Source: Dyadobacter beijingensis DSM 21582
GTDB taxonomy: Bacteria; Bacteroidota; Bacteroidia; Cytophagales; Spirosomataceae
Assembly (NCBI RefSeq): GCF_000382205.1
Contig: NZ_KB907789.1
Location: 434,001 to 498,000, forward strand
Length of the DNA: 64,000 nucleotides
Direction: 5' to 3'
Shown here: positions 53,043 to 59,919 of the stretch, piece after piece
Layout of the letters: each line of letters opens with the position of its first letter
Position numbering within the stretch: position 1 is the first letter of the stretch
Program-made: the position numbers and the translations under genes
The notes under the pieces: model-generated
Seen by the model: the letters and a program-made list of their open reading frames with translations, nothing else
Databases searched by the model: none
What the model was told of the DNA's origin: nothing

Positions 53043-53423
53043 TTACTGATCCAGGTTTTTCAGAAAGTCCTTGATTTCACTGAGCTCTTCGGCGGATGTT
53101 TTCTTGTTCCCGAAAAGCTGCATCACCAGGCTCGACGCCGAGCCCTTATACATCGAGTCCACGAAACGTTCCAGCAGCGCCGATTTCGTCTTGTCCTCCG
53201 GCTCGGCAGGACTGTAAATATGCTTCATACTGCTCTCATCGCGCAGTACAATGCCTTTTTCGGCCATGATCTGCATGAGTTTCAACGTCGACGAATACTG
53301 CACGGCGCGCTTTTCTTCATTGAGTTTATCATTCACAAACCGCACGGTCGACGGGCCATGTTCCCATAGCACTTGCAGTATTTCCAATTCTGATTTTGTA
53401 GGTTCCATCCGGGTATTTTTCAT
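53043..53423 (-). CDS. BlaI/MecI/CopY-family transcriptional repressor
   Basis: A 126-residue winged-helix repressor. The DNA-binding part is ELEILQVLWEHGPSTVRFVN, RAVQYSSTLKLMQIMAEKGI and MKHIYSPAEPEDKTK. The C-terminus forms the dimer (LLERFVDSMYKGSASSLV). In this family the membrane protease cleaves the repressor on signal, releasing its target genes. The M56 gene starts 26 bases downstream and is surely cotranscribed. The promoter region at 53433-53459 carries a palindrome placed for autorepression. Confidence 0.93.
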   Translation of the reverse strand: MKNTRMEPTKSELEILQVLWEHGPSTVRFVNDKLNEEKRAVQYSSTLKLMQIMAEKGIVLRDESSMKHIYSPAEPEDKTKSALLERFVDSMYKGSASSLVMQLFGNKKTSAEELSEIKDFLKNLDQ

Positions 53424-53432
53424 TCAACTTTT

Positions 53433-53488
53433 CAAAGGTAGGAAAAATTTCGTACGAAAAAATATTTACCGGAAATTTTCTAGATTTG
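53433..53488. promoter_or_regulatory. Divergent promoter region with 12-base palindrome
   Basis: On the minus strand TACCTTTG (53433-53440) is a full -7 element 10 bases from the BlaI start, giving an almost leaderless transcript. On the plus strand TAGATTTG (53481-53488) lies 22 bases before the antitoxin ATG. Between them is the perfect palindrome TTTCGTACGAAA (53448-53459), well placed as an operator for BlaI. No clear -33 boxes are visible. Confidence 0.42.
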
Positions 53489-53510
53489 ATTAAACAAAAA
53501 CGCACTTGAC

Positions 53511-53732
53511 ATGGTAAGCAAAACCATCACTCCTGAAACAACATTGGTCACAATCGAGATACCTGCTGACTTTGTTGGAAAGAATATCCGCGTCACCGCA
53601 TCCATTGAAAGAAGAGAAAAACCTCGCAAAGCAGCGTCTTTAGAGGAAATACACGAACGATACTCACGGTTTCCTCGCATCGATATGTCAAAATTTAAAT
53701 TTGATCGAAACGAAGCCAATGACTTTGACTAA
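53511..53732 (+). CDS. VapB-like antitoxin, now without a working toxin
   Basis: A 73-residue protein of the kind that precedes PIN-domain toxins in Bacteroidota. The N-terminal half (TTLVTIEIPADFVGKNIRVT) is a short beta-unit. The middle has SLEEIHERYSRFP, and the acidic C-terminal tail (RIDMSKFKFDRNEANDFD) suits toxin wrapping. The toxin reading frame begins inside its last codons at 53719, but that gene is broken. It therefore survives as an orphan that may still bind DNA or protect against a toxin arriving from elsewhere. The identification rests mainly on the toxin remnant behind it. Confidence 0.7.
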   Translation: MVSKTITPETTLVTIEIPADFVGKNIRVTASIERREKPRKAASLEEIHERYSRFPRIDMSKFKFDRNEANDFD

Positions 53733-53850
53733 TGCATTCGTAGGATTCCAACATCATTATTTATCTTATTGACACACACCAAGAAAAAAGTGTAATAGCC
53801 GAGAAGCTGGTCGTCGAGGGCAGCTCACGATTATCAATCCTTTTTGCCCC
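53719..53850 (+). pseudogene. Remnant of a PIN-domain (VapC-like) toxin: frameshifted and truncated
   Basis: An ATG at 53719 opens MTLTNAFV, overlapping the antitoxin end by 14 bases as expected for a toxin gene. One extra G at 53743-53744 then shifts the frame, which stops soon after. Reading on without that base restores a clear PIN start: DSNIIIYLIDTHQEK, then SVIAEKLVVEG and SRLSI. Asp in DSN would be the first catalytic acid of the nuclease. Likeness to PIN proteins ends near 53850, after about 43 of the usual 130 residues, so the rest is deleted. Both lesions make the toxin non-functional. Confidence 0.75.
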
Positions 53851-53963
53851 GCCGGCTGACCCATCTTTGACATTCATAAAAACCCCGTTAATCCGCCCAA
53901 GTCCCGGGCGGAGGCGGTGTGTCATCTTTGTATCATCCATTACGAACAAAAATGACAAGAAAA

Positions 53964-54824
53964 ATGAATACTCCTAAAACATGGTTCATTACCGGGGCTT
54001 CGAGAGGTTTCGGTCTGGAAATTACCAAAGCGGTACTGGCTGCCGGCGATCAGGTGGTGGCTACCGTCAGAAGTAAAGCGGGCGAGCTGGCTGCGCAATT
54101 TGACCACAATCCAGGTCTTTTCGTCGTGACGCTCGACGTCACCAATGAGGCACAGGCCAAAGAAGCCGCGGAACAGGCCATCCAGCATTTTGGTAAAATA
54201 GATATCCTGCTCAACAATGCCGGCTACGGGCTGCTGAGCGCAGTGGAAGAGGCTACGGCACAGGAAGTCCGGAACAACTACGAGGCCAATGTGTTCGGCA
54301 CCCTGAATGTTACCCGCGCCGTGCTGCCGTACATGCGGGTGAGACGCGCCGGGCACGTGATCAATATTTCGTCGGTAGGCGGACTGAGCGCCTATTTCGG
54401 CTGGGGCGTATATGGCTCCACGAAATTCGCGATCGAAGGTATTACCGAGGCGCTGGCGCTCGAACTTGCTCCGCTGGGCATTCATGCGACTGTGGTGGCG
54501 CCTGGCTTCTTCCGCACGGATTTCCTCGACCATTCGTCGCTTACCCGCACTTCCAACGAGATCGCCGATTACGCTGATACGGTCGGTGCCATGCGCGCAT
54601 TCGCGACCGAAGTGAACAAAAAGCAACCTGGCGATCCGAAAAAACTGGCACAGGCGCTCATTAAACTTGGTAATGCCGAAAATCCACCCGTACATTTACC
54701 GTTAGGCAAAGACACCCTCGAACGTTTCCGCGCGAAAACGGCCGCATTTGAGCAAGAAATCGGGGAATGGTACGATGTGATCACCGGAACCGACCACGAC
54801 GATGTCGCCGCTGAACCCGCGTGA
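53964..54824 (+). CDS. Short-chain dehydrogenase/reductase
   Basis: A 286-residue classical SDR of the retinol-dehydrogenase-like group. The nucleotide motif is TGASRGFG (10-17), then LLNNAGYGLL, NISSVGG and YGSTKFAIEG (Tyr and Lys). In-frame ATGs at 53919 and 53952 were rejected since MNTPKTWFITG is the normal family opening. The AraC regulator gene starts 76 bases downstream on the same strand and may control it. The substrate is unknown. Confidence 0.9.
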   Translation: MNTPKTWFITGASRGFGLEITKAVLAAGDQVVATVRSKAGELAAQFDHNPGLFVVTLDVTNEAQAKEAAEQAIQHFGKIDILLNNAGYGLLSAVEEATAQEVRNNYEANVFGTLNVTRAVLPYMRVRRAGHVINISSVGGLSAYFGWGVYGSTKFAIEGITEALALELAPLGIHATVVAPGFFRTDFLDHSSLTRTSNEIADYADTVGAMRAFATEVNKKQPGDPKKLAQALIKLGNAENPPVHLPLGKDTLERFRAKTAAFEQEIGEWYDVITGTDHDDVAAEPA

Positions 54825-54900
54825 CCGCCTTGCGTGTTATGGGGGCGCATGGCTCGGGCAATGCGTCCCCTTATTCCTGAACTTTCAAAAACGTAATCCC

Positions 54901-55845
54901 ATGTCGGAGAAAACACTGGATAGCAAAGCGATCGATATGCTGCGCGACCTGCCGGGCCTGATCCCGGTCCTGCGCGAAAGTTTTGAGGACTGGACCATCC
55001 GGACCTTCAACCGCGAGCAGCACGAATGCCGCAATTACCTCTCGCCCAACCGCCGCGATTTTTACAAAATACTCATGATCACCGGCGGCGCCGGTATTTT
55101 CTCGCTGGGCCTCAATACGTGGTACATCGACGAGCCTACCATCCTTTTCATCCATCCCAATGACATCATTTCCTGGAAAAACCTGTCGGCCGACGGACCG
55201 GATGATCTTTCTGCGGGCTATTATTGCCTTTTCAAACGGTCGTTTATCAATGCGCACCCGCCATTGAAGGCGACGATCGAGAAGTTCGGGCTTTTCACGG
55301 ACAAGGGCAAAAGCGTGATCCGTCTCGCGCCTGCGGACGTGCCTGTACTCACGCGCTTCTTCGCACGGATGCAGGAGGAAGAGCTGGTCGGCGACGCGTT
55401 CAACCAGGAGGCGATGGAGGCTTATTTGCAGCTGATTATGGTCGAAAGCTCCCGCGTGGCGCATTTCCCGAAAGCCAACGACGTTTCGGACGAGTACCAC
55501 CATATTCACCGGTTTTTCGACCTGCTGGAAAGTGAAACGGCGCAGATCAACAAGGAAACACCTATTCGCATTAAAACGGCCAAGGAGTTCGCAGACAGCC
55601 TGGGCATTCATCCCAACCATTTAAATGCATTGCTTAAAAAACACACGGGGCAAAATGTGAGCACGCATATCCGCAACAGGCTGCTCGAGGAAACCAAGGT
55701 ACTGCTCGTGCAAACGGATTGGACATTGCAGGATATCAGTTACAGCATCGGCTTTGCCGATCAGCCCAATTTCAACCAGTTTTTCAAGAAAAACACCGGC
55801 CATACCCCCGCCGAATTTCGAAAAGGGTACAGGGCCGGTGCCTGA
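54901..55845 (+). CDS. AraC-family transcriptional regulator
   Basis: A 314-residue regulator. The C-terminal double helix-turn-helix is KTAKEFADSLGIHPNHLNAL with KHTGQNVSTHIRNRLLEETK, and DISYSIGFADQPNFNQFFKK with TPAEFRKGYR. The N-terminal half is a cupin-like ligand-binding domain (RRDFYKILMITGGAGIF, IHPNDIISW). An ATG at 54802 inside the SDR gene is also in frame, but 54901 gives the usual start. It probably regulates the upstream SDR. Confidence 0.9.
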   Translation: MSEKTLDSKAIDMLRDLPGLIPVLRESFEDWTIRTFNREQHECRNYLSPNRRDFYKILMITGGAGIFSLGLNTWYIDEPTILFIHPNDIISWKNLSADGPDDLSAGYYCLFKRSFINAHPPLKATIEKFGLFTDKGKSVIRLAPADVPVLTRFFARMQEEELVGDAFNQEAMEAYLQLIMVESSRVAHFPKANDVSDEYHHIHRFFDLLESETAQINKETPIRIKTAKEFADSLGIHPNHLNALLKKHTGQNVSTHIRNRLLEETKVLLVQTDWTLQDISYSIGFADQPNFNQFFKKNTGHTPAEFRKGYRAGA

Positions 55846-55876
55846 TTTTTAGTGCAAAACAAAGAAGGCTAACGCA

Positions 55877-56884
55877 CTACGCGCCCAAGGCTTTCCTTGC
55901 GAATTCCACGCATTTGGCTGTTTCCTTCAATGCATCGGAACCTGCCGGGATTTCATATTCCAGCTCGATGGTGGCCGGGAATTTGTATTTTTTTGCGCGC
56001 ATCGTTTCCAGTACCGCTACGATAGGCGTATCGCCCTGGCCCCACACCACATTGGCCCCGCCGTGCTCCTTGTTTTTACGGTCCTTCACGTGCATGCTCA
56101 CAATATGGTCGTGCTTGGCTTCTAGCAAAGGGAACGGGTCGAAGCCTGCCGCCACGTAATGGCCCATATCGAAGTTCATCGCATTGTATTTCGACTGGCT
56201 CAATGCGGTATCCCACCAGGTCGGAGTTTGCTGTGTATGGCCGTGGTAGCCGCAATACACCTTGTTTTTGGCTGCAATGTCGCCCAGGCGCTTCGTTTGC
56301 GCGGGGTCGTTGGGGAGTTCCACATTTGCCTGGTTGGCGCCGAGTGCCTTGGCGGCGCGGAATGCGTAGTCCACTTCCGCATCGGTACTGTTGGCGTTCA
56401 ATGCATTGGGCTTGAAACCGTAAATGCTCACACCGGCTTCGTTGTACATCTTGCGCAGCTGCACGAATTTATCCATGGATACCTTTGCGCGCCATTCCGC
56501 CATTTTGGTGGCGTATTCTTTCTGGATGGCCTTCTGCTCGTCCGTCATTTCCGGGCGTTTGCCATCCGGGCCGGGCGCGAGGTTCGGGCGCGGCGGCGCT
56601 TCGGGCGCACCTGCAAACGATTCGCCGGTTGGTCCCATGAGTTCGATCGCGCTGATATTGGTTTCAATGCAATATTTCAAAATATCCTCCGCGCTGCCCG
56701 GCAGGCTCCGCCAAGAATAGGTAATAGCGCCTACCTGCACGCCGTTGAAGAGCGAGTTGGGCTTGCCGAGTTTCTTAATATACGCCGAAGCACCGAAAAT
56801 CGGGGTGCGGGCCATTACGAAACCCGCCGCCGCAAGGGCCGAAGTGCCCAAAAACCGGCGTCTTGAAAAGTCTTGGTCTTCCAT
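55877..56884 (-). CDS. Tat-exported TIM-barrel sugar isomerase/epimerase
   Basis: A 335-residue relative of the protein at 48214, with a good Tat signal (SRRRFLGTSALAAAGFV). The start at 56884 is chosen because upstream in-frame sequence to 57049 lies inside the neighbouring gene. Landmarks are VQVGAITYSWRSLPGS, NISAIELMGPTGE, YCGYHGHTQQTP (His), MNFDMGHYVAAG (Asp), IVSMHVKDRK (His) and ATIELEYEIP (Glu). A Pro/Ala-rich loop (GAPEAPPRPNLAPGPDG) sits after the second strand. It follows the double-thioredoxin gene by 29 bases, forming an operon. Confidence 0.9.
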   Translation of the reverse strand: MEDQDFSRRRFLGTSALAAAGFVMARTPIFGASAYIKKLGKPNSLFNGVQVGAITYSWRSLPGSAEDILKYCIETNISAIELMGPTGESFAGAPEAPPRPNLAPGPDGKRPEMTDEQKAIQKEYATKMAEWRAKVSMDKFVQLRKMYNEAGVSIYGFKPNALNANSTDAEVDYAFRAAKALGANQANVELPNDPAQTKRLGDIAAKNKVYCGYHGHTQQTPTWWDTALSQSKYNAMNFDMGHYVAAGFDPFPLLEAKHDHIVSMHVKDRKNKEHGGANVVWGQGDTPIVAVLETMRAKKYKFPATIELEYEIPAGSDALKETAKCVEFARKALGA

Positions 56885-56913
56885 AAAGTCAGGTTGGTTG
56901 TTTGAATATGGGA

Positions 56914-58038
56914 TTAGTAGTAGCGTCCGACATACTTGTTCTCGACGATCAGCTTCTTCATTTTCGCGGGGTCGATCGGCCCTTGCTGCGAATAGACGAT
57001 CTTGCCGCCCGGTTCCACAAGTATGGTATACGGTAAAGCGCCCTGCCACTTCGGATCTACCGCTTCGATCAGCTTGTATTTGTCCTCCACATTGAAAATA
57101 TAGTTCTTGTTGGAAGCGAATTTGCCTTGCAAAAACTTCAAAGCCTTGTCCTTCTTATCCGGGTTATCGGCGCTGATCGATATGAATTCGAAATCGCGGC
57201 GGCGGTACATGTGGTGCATCACCATGAAATCGGGAAACTCGGTCACGCACGGCCCGCACCAGGTAGCCCACACGTTGATGAGCCGCAGCTTGTCGGATTG
57301 ATTCTGGATCAATTCTTTCAAACCCGCCTCGTCGATCGTTTCCAGGGTGACAGGCTCTTTTGCCCAGGCGGTTTGCTCTTTCTTGACATTATCCTCTTTG
57401 GCCGCCCATTTCATCGAGCATCCGAAAGTTTTGGTAGCAGGTACGGGCACCGGTTTTCCCGCCAGCATGGCTTCGATAGCGTTCCGCGCATCGATATTCT
57501 TCGGGGTGCCGGTCGGTTTTTCGACGTCGTCGATGCGACCGTTATATTGCAGTTTTCGGGCTTTGTCGAAAATGAAAATATGGGGTGTAGCTACCGGCCC
57601 GTATGCTAAGGCGATCTTCTGGTCGTCGCCGTCGTAGAGGTAAGGGAAATTATAGGCCATATCTTTCGCCCGGAGCTTCATTTCGGCGTAGGTGTCGCTC
57701 ATGTCGGTGTAGCCGAGCTCGTCGAGCAGAATGGCTTTGGGGTCGTTGGAAGAAATGGCGATGACGGCCACTTTCTTCGCCTTGTAATCGGCAGTAAGCT
57801 TTTTAATGCGCTCCTCGTAAGCCTGTGCGGTGGGGCAATGGTTGCAGGTGAACACGATGGCGAGGATATCCGCGCCGGCGAAGCTTTTGAGCGAATACCG
57901 CTTGCCGTCCACGCCGAGTAAGTTGAAATCCGGCGCCTGGGCACCTATTTTCAACGTTTCGGGCTGATCGGCCGCAAAAGAACCGAATCCCGTGACGCAC
58001 AAGGCAATAGCAAATAGCAATTTGGGAAATGCACGCAT
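56914..58038 (-). CDS. Exported double-thioredoxin protein (redoxin plus TlpA-like domains)
   Basis: A 374-residue periplasmic protein with signal ending GFGSFAAD. The first domain (about 25-200) is a peroxiredoxin-like redoxin, with GAQAPDFNLLGVDGKRYSL and the site VFTCNHCPTAQAYEER, where the CxxC is CNHC. The second (about 230-374) is TlpA/ResA-like, with LINVWATWCGPCVTEFPDF (WCGPC) and GALPYTILVEPGG (cis-Pro). An in-frame ATG at 58095 was rejected because it precedes the signal. The tandem arrangement suggests internal electron relay. It heads an operon with a sugar isomerase, so the redox link to sugar chemistry is unclear. Confidence 0.9.
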   Translation of the reverse strand: MRAFPKLLFAIALCVTGFGSFAADQPETLKIGAQAPDFNLLGVDGKRYSLKSFAGADILAIVFTCNHCPTAQAYEERIKKLTADYKAKKVAVIAISSNDPKAILLDELGYTDMSDTYAEMKLRAKDMAYNFPYLYDGDDQKIALAYGPVATPHIFIFDKARKLQYNGRIDDVEKPTGTPKNIDARNAIEAMLAGKPVPVPATKTFGCSMKWAAKEDNVKKEQTAWAKEPVTLETIDEAGLKELIQNQSDKLRLINVWATWCGPCVTEFPDFMVMHHMYRRRDFEFISISADNPDKKDKALKFLQGKFASNKNYIFNVEDKYKLIEAVDPKWQGALPYTILVEPGGKIVYSQQGPIDPAKMKKLIVENKYVGRYY

Positions 58039-58128
58039 AGTCCTGGTTTTTGGTTGAATTATGAATTTAAACCAAAAGCCGCCCCGGTGCAACAAAATAC
58101 TGGTTTTGTTCTATCTGATTTTGCTCAT

Positions 58129-58291
58129 TAAAAAGGAAGGAGAGGGAGGAAGGGAAGAGATGGAGGAGAACGAGGATGGAGGAAGGGTGGCAAGGGAAAA
58201 ATCGCATCGAACGTAGAAGACCCCGCGGGGGTCGCGTCCTGAATTAGACCATTCCTCCTTCCTCCATTCCTCCTTTCCTCCTTTGCCCCCT
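58129..58291. repeat. Purine-rich and pyrimidine-rich inverted stretches around a GC hairpin
   Basis: 58129-58200 is nearly all purine (GGAGG and GGAAGG pieces), and 58249-58291 is nearly all pyrimidine with the mirrored pieces. An 11-base exact inverted match is at 58176-58186 and 58257-58267. Between them is a GACCCC/GGGGTC hairpin (58219-58233). It lies behind the third susD gene and may end that transcript. This fills the 251-base gap, where I see no gene. Confidence 0.65.
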
Positions 58292-59873
58292 ATTTATCCC
58301 ACCAAATACGCGTCGTGAATAAATCCGGGCCTTGTTTGCTCACGGCGGCGCTGTATGCCTCGCGGTTGAGGCTTGCCTCGGACTCGGGGTAGCGCAGCCT
58401 TCTCGGGATGGTGCCGCCTGTTTCGTTTCCGGCGTAGTTGGTCGGCACGAGTATGGGGTAGCCGGTGCGGCGCCAGTTGGCGTACACTTCGATGTTGTTC
58501 ATGAAATGCGAGGCCCAGAACTGGGTGTGGATCTGCTTCATGCCGGCGTCCAGCGTCGTCGCGTTGTACGGGTTCGCGGTCAGGTAGGCCTGTATTTGCG
58601 CGGGGGTGACCGTTACGTTGCCCGGGTACAGTGCCTGCGATTCCATCGAGGCTTTCACGGCATTGTCGTAATAGGTTTTCACATCGCCCGTCGTCCATTT
58701 GCGCAAAGCGGCTTCGGCGAGCAGGAGCGATACTTCGGAATAGGCCTGGAAAATCGTCGGAGCGGCCAGGGCGGCGATCGTGTTGATATTGATCTCCGAA
58801 TATTCAGCCTGCATATTGTCCGTCCAGTTCGGGATCAGGTCTTTGATCGTCGTGTAATCGTAACCGCCCGGAAGGCCTTTCTGAACGTCGGGAGCGCTGG
58901 TTTGCGCCAGCTTGGCCGGGTCGGCATTGCCTTGCCACAGCGTCGAGTAGAACGGCAGGCGCGGGTCTTTCGTCGCTTTCAGGTGGTCGATAAAGGTTTT
59001 ATTCAGTTTGGAATAACCCTTACCCTGTGCCGACGGCGGCACCCCTTCCCCACCCTGCAACAGGTAGCTGTTCACATTCCAGTTGTTGGCCGAGCCGCCT
59101 GTATGGTCCAGCTTGGCGATATCCGCATTGCTTTGCATCACACCGCCCGCAATGGCTTTCTTCACCCAGGTTTCGGCCATGCCTATATCGACTTTGGTCA
59201 GGCGCATTCCCAGCCGCAGCATGAGCGAATAGGCAAATTTCTTCCACTTCGCCGCATCGCCGCCATACAGGAAGTCTGCGCCGCCGAACGACGCCTTCGC
59301 CGCATCCAACGCCTGCGCGCTGGCTTCGAGCTCACCGAGCATGGCGGCGTAAACCTGGTCCTGCGAGTCATAGCCCGGCTTGTACACCGACTCGATGTAA
59401 CCCAAACCAGCCTGCGAATAAGGAATGTCACCGTACATGTCCGTCACCCGATGCAGAATAAACACCCGCCAGATGCGCGCAATGTGGTACATGTTGCTCA
59501 TATCCGGCTTGTCTTTCAGTAGCGAAATGAGCTGCGCCGTTTCTTTCAACTCGCTGCTGTATGCGGTTTCAAAAAGGCCCTTATTATAGTCCTGCTTGTA
59601 CAGGTACTTGTCGCCCGTCCATTGCCAGGCGTTGAGCGAAGCAAAGTACTGCACGAAGCATCCCGACAGTTTATCATTGGCATACAGCGTATTATTGTCG
59701 CCGTCGCCAGCCGTTTTGATAATGCTGTACGAAAAAAGGCTACCGATCACCGGGTCGGTATAGGCATTCGGGTTGGTGTTCATTTCCTCGAAGCCATTGT
59801 CGCAGGCGGTCAGGCACATGGCGCCTGCGAGCAGGGCCGTGAAAGCTTTCAGGCTGATATTTTTATAGATCAT
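58290..59873 (-). CDS. SusD-like (SusD_like_2 branch) outer-membrane lipoprotein
   Basis: A 527-residue SusD relative of the distinct SusD-like_2 branch, with lipobox AMCLTAC (Cys24). Typical pieces are DNGFEEMNTNPNAYTDPV, ARIWRVFILHRVTDMYGDIP, FAYSLMLRLGMRLTKVD, and near the end VYANWRRTGYPILVPTNY. It binds the cargo of the SusC encoded 46 bases upstream. The pair lies behind a fecR gene, so it is probably induced through an extracytoplasmic sigma factor. The cargo is unknown; no hydrolase is linked to it. Confidence 0.92.
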   Translation of the reverse strand: MIYKNISLKAFTALLAGAMCLTACDNGFEEMNTNPNAYTDPVIGSLFSYSIIKTAGDGDNNTLYANDKLSGCFVQYFASLNAWQWTGDKYLYKQDYNKGLFETAYSSELKETAQLISLLKDKPDMSNMYHIARIWRVFILHRVTDMYGDIPYSQAGLGYIESVYKPGYDSQDQVYAAMLGELEASAQALDAAKASFGGADFLYGGDAAKWKKFAYSLMLRLGMRLTKVDIGMAETWVKKAIAGGVMQSNADIAKLDHTGGSANNWNVNSYLLQGGEGVPPSAQGKGYSKLNKTFIDHLKATKDPRLPFYSTLWQGNADPAKLAQTSAPDVQKGLPGGYDYTTIKDLIPNWTDNMQAEYSEININTIAALAAPTIFQAYSEVSLLLAEAALRKWTTGDVKTYYDNAVKASMESQALYPGNVTVTPAQIQAYLTANPYNATTLDAGMKQIHTQFWASHFMNNIEVYANWRRTGYPILVPTNYAGNETGGTIPRRLRYPESEASLNREAYSAAVSKQGPDLFTTRIWWDK

Positions 59874-59919
59874 ATGTCAAGGTCAAAATTGGTAGTTCAA
59901 ACACAAATTCCATTCACTG

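Noticed and set aside
50986..53423. Beta-lactam resistance locus
   Set aside because: The M56/BlaI pair has no penicillin-binding sensor domain and no beta-lactamase gene beside it.
53893..53911. Terminator for the toxin remnant
   Set aside because: CCGCCC and GGGCGG can form a 6-bp stem, but no T tract follows and it lies within the leader of the SDR gene.
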